Source of the DNA: Dendrobium chrysotoxum
Taxonomy: Eukaryota > Streptophyta > Magnoliopsida > Asparagales > Orchidaceae
NCBI GenBank assembly: GCA_019925795.1
Contig: CM034309.1
Span: 16,362,729-16,426,728 of the forward strand
DNA length: 64,000 nt
Direction: 5' to 3'
Shown piece after piece: positions 13,133 through 24,343 of this stretch. How positions within the stretch are numbered: position 1 is the stretch's first letter; every line of letters starts with the position of its first letter. The position numbers were made by a program, and so were the translations under genes. Below the pieces are notes generated by a model, which was not told where the DNA came from, did not search any database, and was given only the letters and a program-made list of their open reading frames with translations.

Positions 13133-14946
13133 TCGAGGGGAAGGTTGCCTCTTGATTTTTCCCTTAAACATGGGAGACGCCGGGAGGCTGCCAAATTTTT
13201 CAGTGGACCGTGAACCTACCTTGAACAAAATTTGGGCAAACAAGGATTTGATTTTGGACAAATGAAAAATAATGCTAATATTAATTGAATTCGATAATGT
13301 TGAACTCAAATTTGGATGAATTATAAGGGAATTTAAACGAACAACAGTGGATCTAAAATTGAATGAGCTTGGACCCAAATGAGTTGCAAAAGACTTGAGT
13401 TAGAACTTGAACTCGAACTGGACCGCAGAGGACATCGAACTTGGGTTGAACCATATTGAATTGAAATGAGAACTTTACTTGAACATGTTTTAAGTGAACT
13501 CAAACTCAAATAAGCCAAGTGCAGTGGACATGAACCCAGACATGATCTATAACATAAACTTGAAATGAATTGAGAACTCAAGTTGAACTTAAGTGAATTT
13601 GAATGAAAGTTTGAACTCAAATGACTTAAGCATTGGACAATGGAAAGAGGATCCAGATTGAGCTTGGACTTAATTCATATGACAAGGACCTGAGCTGAAC
13701 CAAACACAAATGAACATGAACTCAAATTGGACTTGAGTTTGAACTTGACATTGAACTGATGAATAAAAAGAAGGCCAACTTTGAGTCAGATTACAGTGAA
13801 CTGAACTTGGACTCGAACTTGTGAACCTTTGAACAGAATTTGGACCTTGAACTCAAGCAAATACTTGAGTTAGACCACAGGGGACTTGAGTTGGAATAAT
13901 CATACAACGAACTTAATGAATGTAAAGGACTTGTGTAAGACTTGAGCTGGACTCAAGTTGAATTGAACTCGAACTTGAACTGAGTGATGTAACACAGAAC
14001 TTGAACTTACAAGGACTACAGGGATTTGATGCAAGAGAACTTGATTGAACTTTCAAGGACCACAGGGGACTTGAACGAATGAAGACTCATTTTTGAGCAT
14101 AATGAACATAGAAGCCTATAATAATTGTTCATGTCTCATATAGTGGAAAATACACATGTCCATCCCTTCCAAGCAGAAGGGTTAAACATATGATAACTTT
14201 AGACGATGGATACTATAGTATTCTAGAGTCAACGCTGAAGAACATATAAGTGACTAGAACAATCAATTACAAACATGAGTAACTATGAGCAATTGTAAGA
14301 GTATCCATAGGCGAGTGTAGAAACTCTTCATATGTACAATAGCACATCTCCTACAAACAAAGGTGGAGAATAAGTTTCATTATGCAAGGAGGATGGAAGA
14401 ATTACAATGTTCAACAAAACTCATACACAAGCAATAATTTGTCAATAGATACACATGAATACCCCAGCATGTGAGAAGACATCTCCTTACCCGATAAAGA
14501 TCCCCCTGTTTCTGGTCGGGGCTGTTGAAGGGCAGACATCATAAATCGGGCTATACATCTGAGTATTCATAAAGAATTCGCAGGAGGGTTTAGAATGCAA
14601 ATGGATTGGAAATTCAAGCAGTGAAGTTTGATAAAGCTAAGAGCAAGCGTCGAAAAATCAGTAGTTCCTGCACATATGCCAAAGGGGTTATGGCAAGTGC
14701 ACGCTTTTGCGGGCTGTCATAGGAGATCTACCTAATGTCTAAAATGCCATCGCACACGCACTGTAGCTTATATACACATAGGTACACGAAAGGAACAAGG
14801 GCAATCTTAAACCCACATGGGCCCCGACGAGCGTGTTATTGGTACACACGTGACGTCTAGGGATGCTGCGCGGGTCAATAAGTGAATTCCAATTCGAGCC
14901 CGATCCTCCTATATGGGTAGATAGGAGTTGACACGGCCCGGACCAT

Positions 14947-14990
14947 TAAATAAATATACGGTCGCGAGATCGACCGGGATATTTATTTTA
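14947..14990 (+). repeat. AT-rich imperfect hairpin with AATAAA in LTR A
   Basis: Arms at 14947-14964 (TAAATAAATATACGGTCG) and 14971-14990 (CGACCGGGATATTTATTTTA) can pair around a short loop. The same structure is kept in LTR B (about 42473-42515) and LTR C (about 48891-48932). AATAAA in one arm makes a polyadenylation role possible, but nothing proves it. Confidence 0.65.
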
Positions 14991-16226
14991 TAGTTCATAT
15001 TAGGCCTCCAAAGCCTATAATTAAGAGAATTCACTAACGAAGGTCCAAAGCCTACGAAACCCGATCCTCTACCGACCAGTAGATAGAGTCGACATGGTCC
15101 AATCAATAAAATATAGATGATCTCAAACACCCCGATGATGGCCGTGTTGAATGCAAACCTCAACCAGAGGGGTCCACACGGATCATTTCAAATACCACCC
15201 AAATACTCAAAACTCCAAAACTCCACAAAAATTTCAGAAAATCCCAGACTCCAAAAATATTTAAAAATTGAAATCCAACTATCAAAACACTTAAAGCAAA
15301 ATCCATCCACCATCCGCAACAGTTTGCCGAGGTGGACAAATCTGAAAATAACTGTAGCTCACAAAGAGCTAATGCCTGGTCGAAAATATCACTAGAATCC
15401 ATTCTCAAACAATCTCCTGCCAGCAAGGATGTGGTACGAGTCCTCTAACCGACAGTTTCACCGCCAAATGGCACTGCAGGATAAACGGTTATGACTCGGG
15501 GCCCTCTGAACCAGGTGGTCGCCGCCAAATGGCATAATTATATTATGGTTATGGCCAGAGCCCGTATGCTCCCCAATGACATTAAATCCTTGAGATATGA
15601 ATCAATAGGATATGATCAATATGGCATAAAGCCCTATGTTAGCTAAGGTGGATTCAAATTTGCCCCCTTAGACAAACACTCCCCCCAGGTCTACAAGGTA
15701 CCCTTGGACGAAGCAACCCATGGCTGCTGACAAGGATCCTTCTGTCAGGTTGGGTCGACTACCTCCTCTGACTAAGTAGACCAGGGACCACGATGGCCCA
15801 GGACGACGGAACCATGGGATCTTGATCGGGTCTGTAATCCATTCCCCCACCATCTACTTTAAGTGCAACATGGTGAAATTTCTATTTTTAAATATCAAAC
15901 CTTCCAAACTTTCCAATTTCTAAATCCATGCTGCTACTATATGCCAGACTCACGTATTTATACGTATCTAATCGATGACTAGCCTTAATCGAAAGTTCTC
16001 TGTCGTTACCGGGAAGGGTAATTAACTATAGGGGCTTGCGCCTATAGGAAACCAGAACTCAGATCATAAAGTCCTCGCAAAATGAGGGTGAAATCTCTGG
16101 GTAGAGTCTTATTTACAAACCCATCTGCCTTCCAAAATTTACCCCGGAACTTAGTTCGTTAAAACTCCCCCCGAAGAAAGCAAAGCGGGCGGAGGCCGGG
16201 GCCGAATTTTCGGAGCCCACAAAGAT

Positions 16227-16434
16227 AACCTTTATTAATCCATTTATATTAATTTTTACAAAGAGATTTGAAGTCTATTGCTCACCATTCTTGAATATTA
16301 TGATTATCTTGTTGTCTTCCAAAATGTTTTGATTATCTTTAGCTTGGCAAAATCAATAAAAAACTTCTTCTTAATTATAAAAAAAGGGGTTCACAATCAA
16401 TTCATCCTCCCCGTTTTTTTTGTGCTGAGGTGCC

Positions 16435-16469
<35 letters not shown>

Positions 16470-18324
16470 AAACGTGTGGTCAGCAACTAATATGAGAGAG
16501 AAAGAGCTGGAACAAATTTAATTGTAAATATCTTTGTATTTAACATTGAAAATCTCTTTACAAACATCATCTAATTTACAAGAAGATTAAAATAACTAAA
16601 ATCAATTAAAAAAAAAAGAAAACAATTAAACATAATAAAAGGAAATGATATGAGATCCTTCATAAAAGATGAGTTATGGAAAAAAAATCCTAATTAACCC
16701 TTATTACAAAATAAAATAAATTAATTCGTACTGCAAAGGTGAATCAAATGACTTCATCAACTACCCTGATCTTAGAGCTTCTTACAAATATTTCAGTCAC
16801 GCAACACATTACAATATTTTCATATTGGTAGTAGGTGTTCCATTGTTACATCATAACCTTCACTGCAATCACCAACCAGCTATAATCATGTTAGAGTAAT
16901 TTTAAAGCAAAGCAGCAATCACTGAAGGAGATAGTTTGCTTCAAAGAAAGACTACTTTACTGTAAAAATCTGCCCTGGCTTTTAATGGCTTTCCAACTGA
17001 TGAGCTAATCTGACAATGATATTCAAACTTGTATAAATATTGGATATTCTGATCTCCAAGAGTTATTCGAAGGACACCAAGAAGATGGCATGTTTCAGCA
17101 AGGAATCCCCTGCCTTGAAGGAGATTCTAAACAAACTACAAAGGTAAGAATTTACTTCAAAAAATAGTGTCAAATTATGTTTACAAGGGATGCGTTGATG
17201 GGTAAGTAATAGAAATGTTTCTACTGTGAGGACAGAAACAAATCAATTAACTACGAGCCATCGTGCACAAATCCATAGAAATATGATTTTTACTTGTAGT
17301 AACTTCACTTTCCTTGTGTACTAGAGTGAGACTGCTTAGCATCATAAGCGTCGACTGATTCCAGAGGGACAACTAGAAATTTTAGGACAATATTTAAGTT
17401 TCTATGGTTAAAGATCTGGCAACAGTACTCTGCTGCATTACTGTGACGGTAATAACTTTGATGAGAAGGAAGGGAGGAAGAACAATAATGAAAGAAGAAA
17501 TAGAATCAGAGAGATCATGCCAGTGTTGGGGCTGATTCTGCGAGTATCATTTTCCGAAGTAGAAACAAATGAAAAGCGTAATGAATGGCTGGGCATATAA
17601 ACAAAGTAGTGGAACATCAACCGAAATAGGCGTTGAATACCATTTAGTCATCTGGGAAACTTAGATGAGTAAGAGATAAGAAATACTAGAGCATTTCTAA
17701 ACAGTGCTGATTAAAGCGTATTTCAGAAGTGAAGCAAAGCAATGCACTAGCCCTATGGACCAATTACGTATCAAGTGTAAGCTCGAAATAAAGCATGCAT
17801 CTCGAACACATCGTAGCAATGTGCACTTGCCTTTTGCACAGAAAAATCTTGGTTTTTTTTTTTTTTGTTCAATATTTGCCACAATAATAAGACACGATTA
17901 TTTACTTATAAATATTTCCCTTAGACATTAAGATGTTGCTCATTGGTTCTCCATTCGCTCCTATTGGAGCTAGTCACTTACCAAAGTTTGTTCTCTATTT
18001 TCACTAGTTTTTGTTGCCGACATTACTAGTTTCTTGCTCATAAGCTTGTTATCGAGAATGTTTCCTTAGCGTCTCATCTTCACAATCACTCTCATTTCAA
18101 GCTGCCTTCGCCTCTCAATCTCAAACTAGCCACTCAAACTCACCAATATATTCTTGATTATGAAGTAGTCTTATTATTAGTTCATTACTTATAGCATCTT
18201 TTTCTTTGATTAATTGATTTTTTTTCTCTTTTGAATTGTTGTAAATTACTATTAGTGAATGTATTATTAAATTGCTAAAAAATTATTGTATCCACAACAC
18301 AAATGCTCTAGTTAGTGAAAACAT
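16227..18324. other. Intergenic DNA without a recognisable gene
   Basis: AT-rich, with a GA microsatellite at about 16440-16466 and poly-T near 17853-17866. The small open frames have no recognisable domain and no splice-site support. Confidence 0.6.
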
Positions 18325-18880
18325 TGTTAATTTTGTATGGAATCTGATTGTATCGATCAATTGAGTTATATTGTTGATTCAGACCTCAATTCCATCGGCC
18401 GAGCTCAATGAGAAGCTTGCTTGGGTGTTTGGCGGTGAAGTTCTCGAAATTTTTTTCCTTTTTTTAGTACAACCATAAAGTGCTGCGGAGCTGTATGTTG
18501 GAGCATTGTAGCACTTCAAGCAATGGTTGGAGATAGAGAGTGGGCACTGTGGCTCTCCAAACCCTAGAGCCATGATGTTGTGAGTTGACCTGAGTAGTTT
18601 TTCTTCCATCTTATTTCACATTAAGTGTTGCATCCTTCGGTTGTTTTTAAGTGCATTTCTTATTTGTTTTAAGTAGATTACTATGTGTGAAGTGAAGAGA
18701 GACAAAGAGAGAGCGTGGAAGAGAGAACTTTACAAAATTTCCCAATTTTTATAGTTGATTCCTTGGTGTGGTGTGACTCCATGATTTTTTCCCCATTTAG
18801 GGTTTTTCCATGATAAACCCTGGTGTTCTTTCCTGAACTTTTATGTTTCTTGTTTCGTTGTGTGATTATACTTCACAACA
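18325..18880 (+). repeat. 5' LTR of the copia element
   Basis: It begins TGTTAATTTTGTATGG and ends CTTCACAACA. It aligns by eye with 25740-26341 over the whole length, including the shared end block GATTATACTTCACAAC (CATTATACTTCACAAC in the 3' LTR) and the GTAGATTACT segment. The two LTRs differ at many positions, so the insertion is old. The base before the LTR ends in aacat and the 3' LTR is followed by agcat, a target duplication with one mismatch. Confidence 0.85.
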
Positions 18881-18882
18881 AC

Positions 18883-18894
18883 TGGTATCAAAAT
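18883..18894 (+). other. Copia primer-binding site (initiator-Met tRNA type)
   Basis: TGGTATCAAAAT starts two bases after the LTR end. It closely matches the plant initiator-methionine tRNA 3' end complement (TGGTATCAGAGC), the usual primer of plant copia elements. Confidence 0.8.
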
Positions 18895-18917
18895 CACGTT
18901 CTTTGGTTCTAGGAGTA

Positions 18918-19722
18918 ATGATTGACGAAACAAGATATAAGATTGAGAAGTTTAATGGTTCAAACCTCTCTTTCTAGAAGATGCAAATTGAAGATCTATT
19001 CTATCAAAAGAAGTTGTATTTGCCGCTAGATGGGATCACCAAGAAGCCTGAATTGATGATTATGGAGGAATGGGAGGTACTTGATTGAACAACCCTAGGT
19101 TTGATTCGACTTTCACTTTCTACATTTGTTGCTTTTAACATTATTAATGTGAAGACTACAGTCGATTTCATGGCTACACTAACTAAGATGTATAAGAGGC
19201 CGTCGACCTCAACCAAAATTTTCTTGATGAAGAAATCATTCAACATGAAGATGGTAAATGGTAGTTCAATGTAGAATATCTGAATAATTTGAACAGTATG
19301 ATGAGTCCATTTTTCTTTGATGGCATCATTGAGGTGTAAGCTTAGTTGCTATCATCTACATTGTTAGATAATTGGGATGAGCTAGTTTCTTATGCAAGTA
19401 ACTCTTTAACGAGTTCAAAGTTAAACTTTGAGGACATTGTGGATTTATGTTAAATGAACAGGTTCGCAAGAAGGTAAACGGTGAATCTTCAAACACTGCT
19501 CTGAATGTTGAAACTAGAGAAAGAGATTTACACAAAATTCTAAGTAAAGGAACATCTAAATCTACGAGAAAAAAATCTACTTCAGGTAGATTGAAAGTTG
19601 TGTGTTGGACTATAAAAAAAGGATTACTTAAAAAAGGACTATACTGTTCCAAAGAAAGCTAGTGATGAAGATCAAGATAAAAGTCACTCTGCAAATATAT
19701 TTGCAAAAGAATTTTAGAGTGA
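18918..19722 (+). pseudogene. Copia gag remnant
   Basis: From the ATG at 18918 the translation resembles the UBN2/copia gag domain (IEKFNGSN followed by a stop where LWK is expected, then IEDLFYQKKLYLPLDGI). It continues with several stops and frameshifts to a C-terminal part at 19447-19662 containing LNVETRERD and a ruined zinc knuckle whose first cysteine (VCWTIKKGLLKK) remains. In intact relatives this part is the nucleocapsid protein. It is clearly decayed and cannot produce a full gag. It lies directly after the LTR and primer site, as expected. Confidence 0.85.
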
Positions 19723-19739
19723 TTATCTAATTTTGTCTA

Positions 19740-20820
19740 TGGATAATTCTGAAAATTAGGTTATAGATTCAAGTGTTTTATTTCATGCAATTCCAAGTAA
19801 GGAGGTGTTCAAGAACTATACTTAATGTGGTTTAGGGAAAGTATATCTAGGAGACAACAAGCCTTACAATATTATAGGTAAGGGAGATGTTGATATCATA
19901 ATGCTAGATGGATCAACTAGGAGACTCAAGAATGTTAGACATGTTTTTTGTCTAAAGAAAAATTTAGTTTATTTGAGTTAGCTTGCACACTCCGACTATT
20001 TGACACAATTCATAGGAGATTCGTGGAGGGTCACAAAATGAACTATGGTTATACTCATGGCAGCATTGAAGGTATCTTATATGGTATTAATAAAAGATCA
20101 GATTCCATTGAAGTAGCTAAGTCAGATGTTGATGAATGTCTTTGGCATTATAGGCTTGTCCATATGAGTAGGAAATATATGCATTCATTTATTACTAGAG
20201 GAAAGCTTCCTAATTTAAAACCTATAAATTTAAATTTTTATGAAGATTGAGTATATGACAAGCAATGAAAGTTGAGTTTTTTAAAGACTGGTTCAAAAGT
20301 GAAATCAAATAAATTGAAGTTAGTGCATATTGATGTATGTGGTCCTGTTCTAGTTTTTTCTATAGGAAGGTTTATATTGTCACTTTTATTGATGATTATA
20401 GTAGAGGGCTATGGGTAAATTTCTTAAAATATAAGATGTGTCTGATGTTTTCAAGAAGTAGAAGGCCATGATTAGCAATGAGACAAGTTTAAATCTGAAG
20501 TATTTTAGATGAGATAATGGCAGCGAGTTACATAATAAGAAGCTCAAAGATTTTTGTTCTTTGAATGGGATCAAAAATGAGTTTACTGTTCCAAGAGCAC
20601 CACAAAAAAAATGATTTTGTAGAGTACATAAATAGAACTATTACTAAGCGTGTCAGTAGCATGAGATTGGATGCAGGTTTACCCAAATAGTTCTAAGCAG
20701 CAACAGTAAATGCTACTGTTAATCTGATCAATCGTGGTCCATTGGTTCTTCTAAATGAGGAATTACCTGTAGAAGCCTGGAGTAGGAATGTCACATTTAA
20801 ATTATTAGAATTATAAATTT
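19740..20820 (+). pseudogene. Copia protease/integrase remnant
   Basis: The clearest frame, 19948-20250, holds the GAG-pre-integrase motif WHYRLVHMSRKYMHSF and GKLPNLKPINLNFYED. It continues after a stop into integrase sequence (LVHIDVCGPV) and the second-aspartate region near 20510-20525 (RWDNGSELHNKK-like, with changes). The WHYRLxH-to-CxxC spacing fits the copia integrase zinc-binding region. Multiple stops show it is dead. Before it, an aspartic-protease segment is only faintly visible (VIDSSVLFHAIPSK-like), with the DSG motif altered. Confidence 0.75.
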
Positions 20821-21060
20821 ATTAGGAGTAGGAATGTCACATTTAATAAAAATGAAATATACAAAGATATAAATGAAACTCAAAAAAATTCTTTTAGGTA
20901 TGTTGAGATAGATGATGGTGATGATTAGGAAGACAAAGACAAGAGATGTGCTCGAGCTGATGATGCATAGAGATTTCCTAAAACACCTACTACTGAAGTT
21001 AGGAGATCTAGTAGAATCTCATGATCAACACAAAGGTATTCTCCTTCGTTATACTATCTA

Positions 21061-21301
21061 TTGTTGACAGATGGTGGTGAACTAAAGCACTATGATGAGG
21101 TCATTCAAGTTAATGATTCAATGAAGTGGGAACAAGCCATGAATGATGAGATGCATTCACTTAAATTGAATCAAACTTCAGAATTGATTGAGCTATCAAA
21201 TGGCAAGAAAGTACTACAAAATAAATTGATTTACAGACTAAAAGAAAAGCCTGAAGGTATAAAGCATTACAAGGCCAGACTTATACTTAAAAATTTTTAA
21301 C
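21061..21301 (+). pseudogene. Copia reverse transcriptase, 5' part (before the RTE insertion)
   Basis: An 79-residue open frame carries the start of the RVT_2 domain: MKWEQAMNDEMHSLKLNQT, then KKVLQNKLIYRLKEKPEGIK and YKARLILKNF. The next codons (stop, QKKGV) resume after the RTE insertion at 24329. The insertion therefore split the RT domain at the KxFxQKxGxD segment. Confidence 0.9.
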
Positions 21302-21315
21302 AAAAGAAAGGAGTG

Positions 21316-24300
21316 ACAACAACAACAACAACAATAACAACAAGGCTTTATCCCACTGTGGGGTCGGCTACATGAATCGTTTTTCTCTATTGTGTTCTAT
21401 TAAGAGCCAAATTCTCATCTAAATCTAAAAAAGAAAGGTCATTTCTAATATTTTCTAAATCTTTTTAGGTCTACCTCTACCTTTCTTAACATAAGTCAAA
21501 TCTAATACATCTACTTTCCTAACTGGGTCATCGGAATGCCGCCGTTTTATGTGACCAAACCATCTAAGAAGACTCTCTCTAACTTTATCTTTCACAAGAG
21601 CTACTCCAACCTTTTCAAGTATATGCTCATTTCATATCCTGCCTTTAAGAGTAAAGCCACTCATCAATCTGAGCATCCTCATCTCTGTAAAACTTAACTT
21701 AATATTATGCTTCTCTTTTAATGAACAACATTCTGCACCATAAAGCATTACAGGTCTCACTACCATCTTATAAAATTTTCCTTTAAGTTTGAGAGGGACT
21801 TTTTTATCACACAATAAGCCTGATGCATTCCTCCACTTTAAGCATCCAACTTGAATTCTACTAATAATATCCCCATCTATATCATCATCACTCTGAACAA
21901 TAGACCAAAAATATCTAAAATGAGTGCTTTATTAAAGATTTGATTGCCCAAAGTCACAATCCCCTCACTAGATTTATTATTACTTAAATTACACTCCATA
22001 ATATTCAGTTTTAGATCTACTCAAACGAAAGCCTTTAGACTCTAAGGTTGACCTCCATAATTCAAGTTTACCTTCAACCCCCTCTCTAGTCTTATCAACA
22101 AAAAGAATATCATTAGTGAAAAGCATACACCAGGGTACAACCTCTTGCAAATGTCTAGTGAGAACATCCATGACTAAAGAAAAAAGATATGGTCTTAAGG
22201 CTGATCCTTGATGCAATCCAACTGAAATAGGAAAATACTTGGTCAAACCATCTTATGACTAAACACAAGTAACAACTCCTACATACATATCCTTAATGAC
22301 TTGAATATAAGCAATATTAACCCATTTCTTTTCTAAAACTCTCCATAGCACTTCTCTCAGAACTTTATCATATGCTTTCTCATATCATATGTAGATCCTC
22401 CTTATTCTCTCTATACTTCTCCATCAACCCTTTCAAGAAATGTATAGCTTCCATAGTAGACCTAACCAACATAAATCCAAATTGATTTTGAGAAAAGTTA
22501 GTATAATGCCACAACTTATGCTCCATAACTCTCTCCCATAGTTTTAAAGTATGACATATTAACTTAATTCCTCTATAATTCGCACAGTCTTTTGCATCAC
22601 TTTTATTCATAAAAATAGGAATCAACACACTCATTCTTCACTCATCTGACATCTTTTTAGTCTTCAAAATAATATTAAAAAGTTTAGTAAGCCAAGAAAT
22701 TCCTTCATCTCCTAAGCATTACCACACTTCTATTGAAATATCATCAGGTCCAACAGCTTTTCCAAACTTCATTTTCTTTAAAGCCTCTTTAACTTCGATT
22801 TTAATAATACGCCGATAAAAATAAAAATCATTATTTTCATTTAGGATGTAAGGTCACTAAAGTCAATCACATTCTCATAATCTTCATTAAAATTTTTAGC
22901 AAATATCTCATCCACCTTTGTTGAATATCCTCTTCTAATAAAAGCACTTTTGGATCTTCAACCTTAATACACTTCACTTGAACTAAATCCTTACTACTCA
23001 CATCTCTTTATTTAGCTAACTTATACATATATTTTTTACCCTCCTTAGTATCTAATCAATTATATAAATTATTAAAAGCTAAAATCTTTGCATTGCAAAT
23101 TGGTTTCTTAGACTCCTTACAAGTCTTTTTATATCTTTCCCATTTATCATATTTTTTAAACTAAACCAATTTTTATAACAAATCTTCTTAATTTTTTTAT
23201 CTTTTTCTGCATATTTTGATTTCACCACTAACTATTTTTACTATTAGTAGATTTTCCCTTTGATAATCCAAGCACATCTTTTGCAATATTCTTAATAACA
23301 CTAGCTACTTTTTCGCACACAACATTAGCATCCTCATGCACAGACAAAATCTTAAGATATAGAATCTTACTCTCAAAAATATTTTTGTTAATATCATTTA
23401 AATGCCCCCATCTAATCTTAGAACAATGATTTACTTTATTTTTAATATTTTGCCTCTTCATCTTAAAGTCCAAAACTAATAAGCGATGTTGGGTACATAA
23501 ACTTCACTCAGAATAACTTTATAATCTTTGCAATCTAAACGATCTATTAAAATAATCAATTTGAGTCTTACTATGTCCATTCTTATAAGTGATGAGACGC
23601 TCGTATCTTTTCTTAAATAAGATATTAGCAATTACAAAATCATAAGCTAAAAAAAAATCTAATATGGTCTTACTACATTCATTAGTCGCTCCAAAATCAT
23701 AGCTACCATGAATGCTTTTAAAATCATCTACCTCTCTACTAACATGTCCATTTAAATCTCCTCCAACAAAAACTCTTTCTTTGAGAGGTATCTATTGTAT
23801 TAATTCTTCTAGGTCATTTCAAAATTTTAATTTTGAACATATATCCAAACCTACTTGAGGAACATAAGCGCTTATAATATTAATAATCTTAGCATCAATA
23901 ACAATCTTTAAAATTATAATTCTATCTTCAATTCTATTAATTTTTACAACATTATCCTTCAAACTCTTATCTATAATCACACCTACATCATTTATAGTAC
24001 GACTTCTACCAGAAGACCATAATTTAAATCCTAAACTATCAATCTCCTTAGCCTTCTCTTCAACCCATTTAATTTTTTGAATGCAAAAAATATTAATCTT
24101 CCTATAGATCATAATATCTATTAATTCCATTAATTTTCTTGTAAGGGAACCTATATTTCAAGTTCCTATCCTAATTTTAGGATCATAAATTAGCTTTTTT
24201 GCCCACATCCATCCATGATGTGAAAACCCTTGCCTATTTAACACTACATCTGGGTGCTGATGCAGCGGCCCTTGCTCACTTGTCACTGTATTCAAGCAAT

Positions 24301-24328
24301 ACAATACATCGCTTTTACGGAACGCCCT
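21316..24328 (-). mobile_element. Near full-length RTE LINE, copy 2, inserted in the copia RT
   Basis: About 3.0 kb on the minus strand. The 5' end (24328) starts with the GGGCGTTCCGTAAAAGCG leader type known from plant RTE elements. The endonuclease start is at 24130-23819 (INIFCIQKIKWVEEKAKE, then INIISAYVPQVGLD). The linker at 23473-23228, RT at 22634-21989 (NYRGIKLICHTLKLWERVME, then FTNDILFVDKTREG) and the C-terminal part at 21814-21632 follow in order. The 3' end is a GCCGACCCCACAGTGGGATA motif and a (TTG)n tail at 21341-21316. The 14-bp target duplication aaaagaaaggagtg occurs at 21302-21315 and 24329-24342. Many stops and frameshifts are present, and the catalytic box reads FTND instead of FADD, so it is inactive. 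Confidence 0.95.
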
Positions 24329-24343
24329 AAAAGAAAGGAGTGA

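Larger units (their letters stand above)
11446..16221 (+). mobile_element. Solo LTR A of a giant Tat-lineage Ty3/gypsy element (4776 bp)
   Basis: It begins TGTTGACCTCTGG, ends GGAGCCCACA and is flanked by the 5-bp direct repeat aagat at 11441-11445 and 16222-16226, as expected of LTR-retrotransposon integration. No internal coding region is present, so it is a solo LTR left by LTR-LTR recombination. Internal order: TATA-like TTTAAAA at 11608-11614, GA microsatellite 11905-11974, TTAATTA-rich block 12246-12650, hairpin array 12781-13132, invariant 21-bp box 13172-13192, TTGAACTCAA-rich tract 13200-14080, and a 3' part (14815-16221) nearly shared with copies B and C. If the TATA-like box is used, U3 is only about 160 bp and nearly all of the LTR is transcribed R/U5. 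Open frames inside it are not conserved and are not called genes. Confidence 0.93.
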
